DNA from: Pterobdella sp. o SKG-2022
Taxonomy: Eukaryota; Annelida; Clitellata; Hirudinida; Piscicolidae
Assembly (NCBI GenBank): GCA_964035795.1
Contig: OZ038320.1
Coordinates: forward strand, 15,778,775 to 15,842,774
Length of the DNA: 64,000 bases
Direction: 5' to 3'
Shown here: one piece after another, positions 21,325 to 30,809 of the stretch
Layout: the number at the start of each line of letters is the position of its first letter
Position numbering within the stretch: the stretch's first letter is position 1
Position numbers and translations under genes: made by a program
Notes under the pieces: generated by a model
Databases searched by the model: none
The model's input: only the letters and a program-made list of their open reading frames with translations
What the model was told of the DNA's origin: nothing

Positions 21325-24300
21325 TTTATCAACTAAAATAAAATTTATCAAAAAAATAAACTAGTAGAATGATATATGGGTTCTTAAACGAATAAAAAAT
21401 CTTTATAAGATCAACAAACACAAAGTATTTATTCAAAAAAACATGAAGCTTTTTGTAAATTTAGCTTACATTATCAAGTGACCATTTGAACTAAACTTGG
21501 TGTCATTTTTTAAATGAATACTTTTTGTTTGTTGACCTTACTATTTGATTTTGGCTGTTCTACGTCACAAACTTTTGCAATTGACTACCAAATCTTCAAA
21601 AATATGTACCAAATCTTTGGTTGGTACGTATTTGATTGCCCTATTTTCAAAAAATAACGAAAAAAAACTTTTTAATAAAAATTTAGTTTGAATATTCAAA
21701 AAAAATCTAAACTTTAATACAAATTTGATTATAACTTTCATTAAGTTAAATAAAATTCAATAGATGAATGCAAAAAAAAGTGACAAAACTTTTTTCTGAG
21801 GTTCCTCGAATTCCGCTTCAGGAAAAAAAAGATCAAACATGCACAAAACTTGCAGCTTGTATATGCCTTATTTTGTTTTAAATTATGGAATAATATTTTT
21901 TTGAACTATTTATTTCATACTTTTCGTCTAGAGTAGTTTGAATTATTGTATTTTTTTCACTCGAAAAAATCAGAGTAATGGATTTCTTAAAGAATTTCAA
22001 GCATTACAAGCTCCAAATTTTGAACTTGTTTGAGGATAAAAAAAATGAAAAATATAAACTACTTCATGTGACTTGTAAAATGAAGATAAATTCGAAATCT
22101 TAAAAATATTATTGAAACTGAAAAAAACTCATTAAACTTTATTTTGAAAGATTTTTGTTGATTTTTTTTCTACCAAAGATATGGTAACTATTACTTTTCA
22201 GAGCGGAGTTCAAAAAACTTCAAAAAATGTTTTTTTTTAGTTATTTCTCATTCAATTGTTAAAGTTTTCTTGAAGCATTTAAAATTGAAATCGATTTTAT
22301 TTTTTATTCAATTATTTCGAACTAATTATTATTTTTAATTAAAATTTAATTGCAAAGGTCATTTTGTCTATCAGTCAGATGCAATGACCACATGTAGTGT
22401 TTTTTCTACCTATACGAGATTTTTTAGACATTGTTAGCAAAAATTTTTAGTAGCTGAAGTCCGCTATTTTGGCCAAGTGAATAATGAGTAAAAGTACAAA
22501 ATCTCTGCATATTTTTTCAAAAAAAAATTTAGTTAGATTTAAGTCATGATTTGTTGAAATTGATTTTAATCCTTTCAAACTTATCGAACATCCCTATAAA
22601 TATATCATGTATTTAAATCTTTTCAATTCCTTTTCAATTATTTTAAAAAAATTAGATATTATTTAAAATATTTCATAAAAAATTTAAAACAAACGTACTG
22701 AGAGATAATTAAAAAAATTACTCTTAAAATTTTTTCCAAGAGTTTATAAGTTTATAAAATTTTTTAAAAGTGATTGAAACAATTTGAAATGATCTGAAAG
22801 CCTCTTATCATCGTGTATGTATTATATATAGGTTTCAAAATTTTGTATTATTTACCGGGTTCGATTCCGTGCTGGGCCAACAGTTAGCACCTGTTGTTCA
22901 GTGTGTTTTCGCTTCAATAAATTGCAGCAAGCGCTTTAAACTTTACGAAAAAGCGCTATATAAATACGTATTTACATTACATTATACGTAAGCTATTTTT
23001 TTCAGAAATATCTCTGATTTAAATGATCCATCTTCCAAAGACATTATACTTACATGCTTTCAATATGACACTTTCAAAGATCTAGCCTGTCAAATTATCA
23101 ACGTTGTGAGTTACGTTTTTTATTTTTGTTCCGTTTATTTCCAAAAATGGTTTCGTGGTCTTGAACCTGCTTTGTGAGATCATGGAATTATGTTAGAATA
23201 TGAATTTTTCAATTTTTTTTATTTTTTCAAGTTCATAAATTAATGTTTTGGCAATCAGCGTATAAAAGGCTACTTCATGACGGATGAAAAAAGAACTTCG
23301 GTTTTGGATGTTGATCATTTACAGGTTTACATTTCAATATGAACAATGGGACGTCGGATTGCAAACGGTTGGAGTCTTTATGGACATGAAGCCATGGAAC
23401 AGTGCTTTATAATGGCTTTACTCAAAAATTACCACAACCGCATAATAGGATAGGACGAAATTATTGCGCATGCAATTTTGAGCGTTCTTCAAACAAGATT
23501 TCAAAATATAAAACAAAAAATATTTTCCGACTGGATAGTTAGGATGTTGCATTTGTCAGCCACTTGAAGAATTTGTTGAAATATACTTCAAAAGTTTATC
23601 AAAGACAAAAATATGAGCATATCTTTTTTCATTTGAGAAAAATATTAGGGTTGGCGTGTGACTATTTTGAATAAAAATGACTCAAAAAATTTTTTTGTGG
23701 AGATTAATCGAATTTACAGGATGAAATTTTTTGGTCTCTAGTCGTATAATAAAATTGTTACAACAATATATAAATCAAAGCAAAGGTTGTGACAAGGATA
23801 AATATAAGTTTGATTAGTTTTTGATTTTTTCTGTATCCGTGTCTTTGATGGAAATTTTTTCCGTTACCCTAGACACCTTTGTTTTGGGTGAGTGCCTCTC
23901 AGGTTTCCATCAAAACACTCCAGTTTTCAAGGAGCTTTCCTGTTCTCACAGGATCGGTCCACTAACTCTTGGGACCTTATGTGGTATTTATTTTGGGACA
24001 TGAGTGGATATGTGGCAGAGTGGGTATGAAAATAAGAAATAAGGTGATGGTGAAATTTCGTTGAGGTATGAGAGGATGAAAGCTAATTTTTTTGTTTTGA
24101 GTTTGGCGAGTATGTGTCGTGTTTGGGTTCTAGGCTGGTTTCTGAGTCATATAAGGGTGGGGGCCGCTTGTCAAGAATTTTGTTTTGGGTAGATAAGATG
24201 TAGTCATGCTAAATTTTTGCGCGTATTGTTTTCATGTTGCGAGTGATGTTGTGGTTGAAAAGTATGTTTATGATATAGTTGATGTTATTGTTGAATGTGG

Positions 24301-27300
24301 GTTGTTTTCTGTAGGGAGAAAGGCTTTATGATTGAGTTGTGAAGCGTAGAGTTTGAGGTGAGTTTTAAATGGGTGAATTTTGGTTTTTGAGTGGAGGTGT
24401 GGGTGTTGGTGTCTTGTGTACAGCCGGTGATTGTTTTCAGGGCTGTGTTTAATATTTCTTTATAGTTTGTTGAGAGAGGTGGATGAGATGATGGGTGATC
24501 AGATGGTGTTGGCGTATTCAATGATGGGAAGGAGTAGTGTTTTGTATGTGGTGATGAGTGTTTCCTTGCTTTTGCTTCAGTTTGTTGATGTTAAGAGTTT
24601 TATGAGGGTGAAAGGGGTGGGAGGCTTTTTGATTAAGTTGTATGACATGAAGTTTGAGATGTGTTTGAAGTGGAAGGATTTTTTTTTTGAGTGGAGGTGT
24701 TAAATGTTAGTGCTCATTGTATAGCCTGTGATTGCTTTCAGAACTGCGTTTTGTATTTTTTGCAATTTATTGGGGGGGTGGGGTGAGATGATGGGTGACC
24801 AGGTGATGTTGGCATATTCATTAATGGTGAGGTGTAATTTTTTGTTCATAGTTATGAGTGTTTCTTTGCCTTTCTGGAAAGAATAATTGGTGTATTTTAT
24901 TTATTGCAAAAAATCTAATTTTTGATAAAGATATTTTTCGAAGCCCCCTTTCAATTAATGAATTTATCAAAACTATAGTTTTATTTAATAGATGAAATAT
25001 ATTTTTCAATTTTCCTTTTTTTTTAGAGACATCTTATGTATCTTTTTTTTAAATTCAATTTTCTTGATTTTTATCGTAAAATGAAAAGTTCTTTTGTAAG
25101 TTTTTTTGTTTTTTTCTGAGAAAAGTTTAATTATTTTTGGGTCTTCCCATTTTATTATTCCTGTGCTGCAATTCCAGGCATGTTTTGACATGCTGTTTAT
25201 GTTTTCATCTGGCTTCTTGAAATTCCCATCCTTTTTGGGTTGGGACAAGTCAGCATAGCCACAAGTATGTCTCAGAAAAAAACAAAAAAAATTAAAAAAG
25301 AATCTGCTTAGAAATAAAAAAGAAAGACTCAACCACACAAGGTTATAATGACCCACAATTGTCAGTGAGGTCTAATGTATGGGACCCCTTACTGAAGAAA
25401 ATAATAAAAATAACCAAAGGAGGGACAAAGAAAGCAATCTTTTAACAACAGAAAAATAATTACAAGAACTATATTAACTTCACCATAGAACTTTCTCATT
25501 GTTCTTTACTTAGTTATTTATGAGTAACCTTTATTACGATAATTTTACATTAATCTAGCAATAACTTCAATTTCTATTGAAACCCTTCATCTATGTTTCT
25601 ATAGTAATATAAATAGAACTAGTTTTGAAAATAATATACTAATGATTTATGAAAAAGTTGAATTTGTCGAAAATCCTAGTTTTTTGAAAAAATATATCAA
25701 TCAATCAATAGACCAAATCCTTTTTATAGTCCGTTTTCCTTTACCAAGAATTGGGCTATATGTATCTAAAATTTTCCTCATTTTACGATAAAAATCAAAA
25801 TTTTTATTTTTACTTTCGAAAACTTTGTTTATTCTTTTTTGTTTAACTTGGGTTGAATTACGACCTCCCTAATCTGAGACACAAGAACATTAAACAAAAA
25901 ACATGATCAATCCTCATTACATCTCATTGAGCATAACTCTTCCACCACTTGCTTCACTACCTTTATGAGCTAATTAACCCTTTGTAATTTCAATTATTTA
26001 AGGCACCAATTTTTTATGCATTGACTATGTGACTTAGGCCTTTCATTATGAAGTTTTTGAAGATAATCTTTTGCATCAGATATCGCACCACATTTTCACC
26101 ACATACAACAACACAACGAGAAAATCTATCTTCTTGTAGTGCCATCTGTTAACTCAAACAGATTTTTCGAATAAACTTTTCAAACATGTCAGCTTCCATT
26201 CGCTTACATTAGCGGATTTCAGCTTTCAGGCTCCTTGAAGAATCTCGTACTTTTTCTGAATTCATTTTTTCAAAAGTGATAGTCTGTTTTCAATGAATGA
26301 ATGTTTTAATTATGAGTGATTATTTTGAACAAATATGACATAAGCATGTGGATCCCAGGGTGCTTTCACTTTACTCGCAAAAAGCAACAGAACCCTTTTT
26401 CACTAATGGTTGCAAAACAAAAAATCCTTTTTGATATAAGTTTTTTTGATGTAGAAGTCAACAGGAATGGCTAAGCAGGTTCTATATTCTGAAAAAATAC
26501 ATCCGAACTACGAGGAAGCTTGTAAAAAACTGTATTCACCACCAGATCTGTTTTTACAAAAATGCCTAGCAAAATAAGTATTTTTTGAGATATAGATTTT
26601 TTTTCTCTCGTAAGTTCAAACTTCATATGTTGTTCTTCGTCAATTTGTTTTCGAATATGACAATAGCAACAAGAGTAATATGAAACAAAAATTAAATATA
26701 ATTAATTAGTGAAAATTGTGTATTTACAGTAATTTTTTATTATCACTTGTGCGTTCGCAAAAGACAAAATATTCCAATCCGTGCGTGAAAACCTCTTTCG
26801 CAAGTTTGTCACCAGTGAGTAGGGAGTCTGACTGGTAGACATTCTCCACCTTTGCGCCTCGTTTGTTTTTTTTCTGAAAAAGTGCAACATTGTAGCTTGT
26901 TTTACGCCGAGTAGGCCTGTCAGAAGCAGCTTCTTTCCACGTAGACTTCTATTTTGAAGTCATCCAATGCGCTTTCAAAGAATCTTTATAGCGTTTGCGT
27001 AAAATTCCAACTTTTTTCTGGCCCTTTTTGAATCGGCGTAAATGAAATGATTTGGAACTTTTTATTCCGTCATACGAGAAACATGACCAATCCATCGCAC
27101 CTGTGCCTTACGAATCATCGAAACAACACTGGAAAGATTTGCTCTTCCTAAAACATCAATGCTCGGAATCATTTCATTCTAGCGTATGTTAAAGTGCTGC
27201 AGACATCGAGTATGGTACTGTTAGAGTTGTTTCTCGTGACGTCTGTACATTGTCTAGATTTCACAGATATAGAGTTGTGTGGTCAATACTACGGTTTTTT

Positions 27301-30300
27301 AGACTTTGATCTTCGTGGACTGTGAACTTTCTCTTATCTTGAACTTCTCTTCTTGAATTTCCAAAAACCCAGCTGGCTTTAGCAACTCGGTTTTTGATCT
27401 CATCACAGCGAGAAAGGATGCTGCCGAGGTAAGTTAAGTTTTGCACTGCCTTTGAGTTTTATAGATCAAAGCGCTTGTAGCGAAAACACGCTGTGGAACA
27501 GATGCTAATTGTCGGCCCACGCGGGATAGAAACCCGGTAACTTTAGATAATTAGTCTAATGCTCAACCATTGAGCTATAGGGGCCGACGAGCTGTACAGC
27601 ATTCTTTTCAATTAAAATGATTTTTAAATTCCTTTCACATAAAGCAAAATATTAAAAGACATATTTTTTTCAGCCACGTTTAACAACAAAAGAAAAGCTT
27701 CCAGCAGGAGGTCATATGAATTATCTACCCTTAGGAGCGATTGCAAATCAATCATTACCATTAGATCCTAAACTTTATCAGTCTGAGTATCAATGCAGTT
27801 ATCCATTCAAGGTACATATACAGAAAATTGCAATACTTTTGCAGTTTTTCATGAATACTCTAATGTGGTATTCTCATATGTTATAATAAACGGAATTATA
27901 AGATGAAACTTTATTATAGATGGTTGGTCAGCAGGCTGTCACGTATAACTATGGTTATTGGGTTAAATCTGAGATTTTATGCTTGATTTAACCGACATTT
28001 ATTCGAATTATTTCTTGAATCGAAACTGTGTTCTCTGTGAAGTATAATAGCCTGAATCAAATTGTAAGGTCAACAAACAAAAAGTATTTATTTTAAGTCA
28101 CGAAGCTTTTCATAAGACTAGCTTACATTATCAAGTGATAATACTTTGTGTTTGTTGACCTTACAATGCTTCGTTTGTGTTAAGGTTCTTCCAGCCACCA
28201 CGATCACAAGAAAGCTCAGTATAAATATTAGGTTGGATCGAAAAGTTTTTGATACCACGTTTCAGCACATCTTTATATTTAAGATGTGGTTTATTCACTG
28301 GACCACTACCTTCTTTTAGTACACTGCGAAAAAAAAGACGAGGAATGCAGAGATTTGTCATGTGATCCAAGCGCAAGCCCAGTGCAACTGATAAAACTTT
28401 AGCAAGGAAGAGAGAGGAGCGAAACCTTTTATCTTTTCGTTTTTCATTTTATTTTTCCAGGTTTTTTCTAAAAGCAATATTGAACATTTTGAATGAAAAA
28501 ATTTCAGTTTTTGATAGGTTTTTCAAGTTACAGTGCCATGAAGAAGAATACTAAAAACATGTTTCATAAACTCTTACATTAGTGCAAATGCTAAGATGCT
28601 GTTTTTTACAAACTCGCTTTGTTAGTCGATCAAAGCCTTAAAAGCTTTTTATATTCTGAGAAAGCTTTTTAGAGACATCTTAATTTATTTATTATTTATT
28701 TTCAAACTTTCCATTATTTAATAATCTTCTTTAGCCAAAGTAAATACTGAAAATTATTTGAACACTAAAGGTAATTTTATGAAGTACAAAGCTTTTCATT
28801 AACAAAGTAACATTATCAAGTAACATCATTTATTTATTTATTTATTTATTTATTTAGTTATTAAGATACCTTTTGTTAATTTGTTTTTTTAAGTCGTGCT
28901 TTTCTTTATTAAGTTTGATTTTTGTTGATTGATTTATTTCACAATTATTCAGTTTTTTCCTAATTCTGTTGAATTTGTTTTTGAGTGTTTTGGTGTCTGA
29001 GTCTTCTTTTAGTGTAGGTTTGTTTTCTAGTTTTTTAAAGGATTTCAGGGCAAATTTGAGCACAATATTCTGGGAAGGTTTCAATGTTTGAGAATTTGTT
29101 GGAAACAAAGTTTGGAAAGTTGTTTATTCGGTGATGAAAGTTCAGTTGTTTTGTTTTGGTGGGAGCTTGTTTCCATATTTGATGGGTTTTGGGTATTGTG
29201 AGTTTCATTTTAACAAGCCTATGATCTGTTGATGTGGTTATGCCTGAGTAACTTCTAGAGACTATTATGAATCTTTTCATTTTATTGTAAGATAAAACGT
29301 AGTCAATGGTGTTGTGAATTTTTTTATCTTTTAGCTCCCCTTGCCATGTTCTTAGGTGTCTTGCTGGGTGTTTAAACAGTGTATTGTTGCTATAAGGTTG
29401 TTTGTGACCAAAAATTCATTTAGAAGACTACCATTATTGTTTTCACATCCTCTTGCTGAAACTTCTTTATGTTGGACTTTTTGAAAACATCTGCCAATTT
29501 TTGCTTTAAAGTCTCCTTGAATAATTAATATTTGTTCATTTTTTGTCTTGATGCTGGTTTTTAGCTGCTTCAGGAAGGTCTCATACATGTCTTTGTGCTT
29601 ATTAGCTAACATTTGAGTGGGACCATAGCAGTTGACCACTTTGAATTTTGTTTCTTTGGAAGAACCTTCGAGTGTCGCTATTCTGTCTGATATTGCCTTG
29701 AATCTTAGATTTGTCCATCTTTTTCTAACTAGAAAGCCCAGACCATAATGTTGATTTTTTGTCTGCATCAGGTAAAGAGTGCAATTTTTAAAATATATTG
29801 TGTCTTCTTTCATGACTTTGTTTCTTGCAGGCAGAGCACATCGAGGTTGTATTTTTCGAAGTCTTCGGCTAGCGAATGTTTTTTCGATAATTTTAGCAGA
29901 CTTCTGACGTTTAAGAACCTGGTGGAAAGTAGGTTGGTATTTCTGGATTTTGGCAGTTAACCATTCTGCGATTGCTACGTGTGCACCAGGCCGGAGAAAA
30001 ACTTTCCATTCTATATAAAAATATAGTTAATAATAAAAAGCAAATTATCACTTCGAAGAATAAATTTTTTTCCACTCAGATTTATTTTTTGTAAAACAAA
30101 ACTATTATCACCTTTATTATTATGATCTTTATCATCACTTGATAATGTTACAAGTGGCAGTAGTTACATATATTTTGAACTTATTTCAAAAAAAGTTGTA
30201 GAAAAAAATGCTATTTACGAAAATGAAAAACTTTCATTTCGAATTTCAATAGTTTTATTATAATTCATATTTAATATTTTTAATAATTTTTTGATCGAGT

Positions 30301-30802
30301 ATCAAAGAAAATAAAATTGCAAAACAAATAACATTTTTTTGTTGTACAAACTGGCCGCCACTGTTTTGAAAAGAACATCTTATTTTTCACTAGCCACAAC
30401 GAGTATATTTAAGAACACTAAACTATACTTGAAAATTTTACTTATTTTACGAAAAGTTTTGTATCTTGATAAAAATTATTAGCGTTCTTAAATATATTCA
30501 TCAGAATTCATCTTCATTTTGAATTGAATTTTTATCCATTTACTTTAAAGAAATCAGAAAGATGTTTATGTCCAGAAATAAAAGTGATGACAAGCTGCGA
30601 GCCACCATTGTATATCGACGCTTGTTGTAATCTTATCAAGCCGCTTGCATCTTCTTTAAAAGATTTTACATGTTTTGATGAAAGCTCTAACAACAAACCT
30701 GTTTTTTATGATTATCCCTCAGGAGCGGCTCCTTTAAGTTTTCATTATCCTTCTCGAAGAGTTGGTTATGAAGAAGATGAAAAAAGAAAATTTAAGTGTT
30801 AA
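21205..30802 (+). CDS. PROSER1-like gene with DUF4476 repeats (split, partial)
   Basis: Gene-level entry. Proposed exons are 21205-21324, 23006-23105, 23259-23324, 27674-27811 and 30551-30802 (stop at 30800). The first three resemble the N-terminal region of vertebrate PROSER1: two alpha-helical DUF4476-type repeats followed by an F-x-M-[ST]-x-[EK]-K-R segment (here YFMTDEKR). PROSER1 has been linked to TET/OGT-dependent enhancer regulation in vertebrates; whether this holds here is unknown. Exons 4 and 5 give a Pro/Tyr/Ser-containing tail without recognised domains. Phases fit between exons 2, 3, 4 and 5, but exon 1 lacks a visible GT donor. The introns hold two SINEs, three MITE-type elements and four LINE fragments, all non-coding for the host. 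Upstream exons with the start codon were not found. It may be a live gene, or a decaying paralogue. Confidence 0.5.
21403..21542. mobile_element. MITE copy with hairpin module (TIR type 1)
   Basis: Left end ATAAGATCAACAAACACAAA and right end TTTTTGTTTGTTGACCTTAC are inverted repeats of each other and match the ends of the 28061-28167 element. The inner part 21443-21480 is the shared module, here ATGAAGCTTTTTGTAAATTT then AGCTTACATTATCAAGTG. It is longer than the 28 kb copy by about 30 bases on the right. Confidence 0.75.
21550..22850. other. intronic AT-rich stretch, nothing recognised
   Basis: About 1.3 kb of A/T-rich sequence, mostly runs of A and T, with no frame above background and no repeat partner that I could find in the window. 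Confidence 0.45.
22854..22980 (+). mobile_element. tRNA-derived SINE, copy 1 (5'-truncated)
   Basis: Starts in the T-arm of the tRNA-like head with the RNA polymerase III B box GGTTCGATTCC (22858-22868). The body reads AACAGTTAGCACCTGTTG, CAGTGTGTTTTCGCTTC and CAAGCGCTTTAAA, and the tail ends AAAAAGCGCTATATAAATAC, a 3' motif seen in SINE and LINE tails of many animals. It aligns block by block with the minus-strand copy at 27463-27589. Confidence 0.75.
23006..23105 (+). CDS. DUF4476-like exon 2
   Basis: Acceptor TTTTTTTCAG ends at 23005 and a consensus donor GTGAGT starts at 23106. The 100-nt exon carries one base of a split codon and then NISDLNDPSSKDIILTCFQY followed by DTFKDLACQIINV. This has the same helical pattern as PROSER1's second repeat (I-[IL]-x-C-F-x4-[DK]-x5-L-x3-[II]). 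It ends on a codon boundary. Confidence 0.6.
23259..23324 (+). CDS. DUF4476-like exon 3
   Basis: A 66-nt exon between ...GGCAATCAG and the donor GTTTAC. It reads RIKGYFMTDEKRTSVLDVDH then LQ, in phase with exon 2. The FMTDEKR segment matches in kind the F-R-V-N-M-S-E-K-K-R end of the PROSER1 repeat region, which is the main reason for choosing this name. Confidence 0.55.
23830..24890 (-). pseudogene. LINE C-terminal region with a ~300-bp tandem duplication
   Basis: Minus-strand remains of the region after RT: SLNTPTPSDHPSSHPPLSTN (in another frame IIEYANTIWSPIIS), LNTALKTITGCTQDTNTH (the 'ALRTITGC' box), and a far-downstream WTDPVRTGKLLENW near 23930, typical for the end of some LINEs. The unit 24321-24613 is repeated at 24621-24890 with about 300-bp periodicity, so the ITGC-box region occurs twice. 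The composition is G/T-rich on the + strand. No RT catalytic box is present. Confidence 0.55.
24900..26690. other. intronic stretch, nothing recognised
   Basis: About 1.8 kb without supported coding, RNA or repeat features. A 116-codon minus-strand frame at 25006-25356 is low-complexity Phe/Lys-rich and is not counted as a gene. Confidence 0.4.
26700..27450 (-). pseudogene. LINE C-terminal fragment (family B, copy 2)
   Basis: Minus-strand copy of the region described at 18190-18790. It reads QNLTYLGSILSRCDEIKNRV then AKASWVFG (27446-27360), TRNNSNSTILDVC (27230), an arginine/tryptophan-rich part with frameshifts, and near 26800 THWQTCERGFHARIGIFC-like residues followed by RTH. With the missing Cys restored by homology to 20620 this is a C-terminal C2H2 finger, common at the end of this LINE group. 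It lies directly beside a SINE. Confidence 0.6.
27463..27589 (-). mobile_element. tRNA-derived SINE, copy 2 (with full tRNA-like head)
   Basis: On the minus strand from 27589: a tRNA-like head (27588-27512) with D-arm GCTCAATGGTTGAGC, anticodon stem TTAGA/TCTAA around the loop CTAATTA (anticodon AAT, as in tRNA-Ile), and a decayed T-arm GGGTTTCTATCCC. The body (GACAATTAGCATCTGTTC, AGCGTGTTTTCGCTAC, AAGCGCTTTGATC) matches copy 1 at 22854-22980. The acceptor stem and T loop are imperfect, so this is a SINE and not a tRNA gene. Confidence 0.75.
27674..27811 (+). CDS. PROSER1-like gene, exon 4
   Basis: A 138-nt exon between ATTTTTTTCAG and the donor GTACAT, open in phase 0, in phase with exon 3. 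It reads PRLTTKEKLPAGGHMNYLPL then GAIANQSLPLDPKLYQSEYQ and CSYPFK. No domain was recognised; the Pro/Tyr-rich linker fits the region after the DUF4476 repeats. Confidence 0.5.
28061..28167. mobile_element. 107-bp MITE, perfect 19-bp terminal inverted repeats
   Basis: The element begins ATTGTAAGGTCAACAAACA and ends TGTTTGTTGACCTTACAAT, an exact inverted repeat, with the similarity continuing inward over AAGTATT/AATACTTTG. The middle is the shared module CACGAAGCTTTTCATAAGAC then TAGCTTACATTATCAAGTG. It is the cleanest copy of the family (others 10626 and 21403). A separate target duplication is not visible unless the outermost ATTG/CAAT bases include it. Confidence 0.85.
28170..28430 (-). pseudogene. 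LINE C-terminal fragment, minus strand
   Basis: Minus strand reads RLDHMTNLCIPRLFFRSVLK, then KPHLKYKDVLKRGIKNFSIQ, and CDRGGW. This is the 'GHVxRM..R+PKxxxYGEL...RYKDxLKxDL...DRxxWR' block shared by LINE polyproteins. It begins immediately after the 107-bp MITE. Confidence 0.55.
28781..28856. repeat. hairpin-module remnant followed by (ATTT)n
   Basis: AAGTACAAAGCTTTTCATTA and GTAACATTATCAAG (28783-28821) are a diverged copy of the module of the MITEs. A run of ATTT repeats follows from about 28827 to 28854. Confidence 0.5.
28857..29990 (-). pseudogene. LINE endonuclease and linker, minus strand
   Basis: Reading from 29990 down: SLLKLSKKHSLAEDFEKYNL then DVLCLQETK (metal-binding Glu box), LYLMQTKNQHYGLGFLVRKR, ISDRIATLEG, FKVVNCYGPTQMLANKH, the GDFKAKIG box (usual GDFNAxxG), and NNGSLLNEFLVTNNLIATIH. 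After a frameshift, 29280-29035 gives STDHRLVKMKL (the SDHR catalytic box), and 29108-28857 the charged linker before RT. The domain order is complete for an APE endonuclease, but RT is absent: the 3' part ends in the ATTT repeat at 28856. Three frame changes. RTE/L1-like in style. Confidence 0.7.
30401..30499. mobile_element. 99-bp MITE, TIR type 2, with diverged hairpin module
   Basis: Terminal inverted repeats of about 21 bases (left GAGTATATTTAAGAACACTA..., right ...AGCGTTCTTAAATATATTC) agree at all but two positions. The middle reads ACTTGAAAATTTTACTTATT then TTACGAAAAGTTTTGTATCT, a relative of the module of TIR type 1 elements. A partial copy is at 10955-11030. Confidence 0.7.
30551..30802 (+). 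CDS. PROSER1-like gene, candidate last exon
   Basis: Open from a T-rich acceptor (CCATTTACTTTAAAG, ending 30550) in phase with exon 4, to TAA at 30800. It encodes 83 residues: KSERCLCPEIKVMTSCEPPL, YIDACCNLIKPLASSLKDFT, then FYDYPSGAAPLSFHYPSRRV and a charged end. Cys residues are unusually frequent (seven). No domain was recognised. An A-rich, polyadenylation-like context follows (AATAAAAAAACTG near 30960). Confidence 0.4.
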   Translation, partial: KSERCLCPEIKVMTSCEPPLYIDACCNLIKPLASSLKDFTCFDESSNNKPVFYDYPSGAAPLSFHYPSRRVGYEEDEKRKFKC

Positions 30803-30809
30803 TGAAAAT

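Noticed and set aside
25006..25356. 116-codon minus-strand frame
   Set aside because: Low-complexity Phe/Lys composition from poly-T/poly-A runs; no motif.
27512..27588. An intact tRNA-Ile(AAT) gene on the minus strand
   Set aside because: The T loop (TTTCTAT) and acceptor pairing are degenerate, and the following body matches a second SINE copy at 22.85 kb.
28099..28137. Hairpin module as an active hammerhead ribozyme
   Set aside because: Although the stem followed by GAAA is suggestive, the CTGATGA box is replaced by TTGATAAT and no cleavage-site stem could be drawn.
28783..30150. A large inverted-repeat element bracketing the LINE (GTAACATTATCAAG at 28808 and CTTGATAATGTTAC at 30136)
   Set aside because: Only about 15-20 bases match and the rest of the module is absent on the right, so two independent module remnants are as likely.
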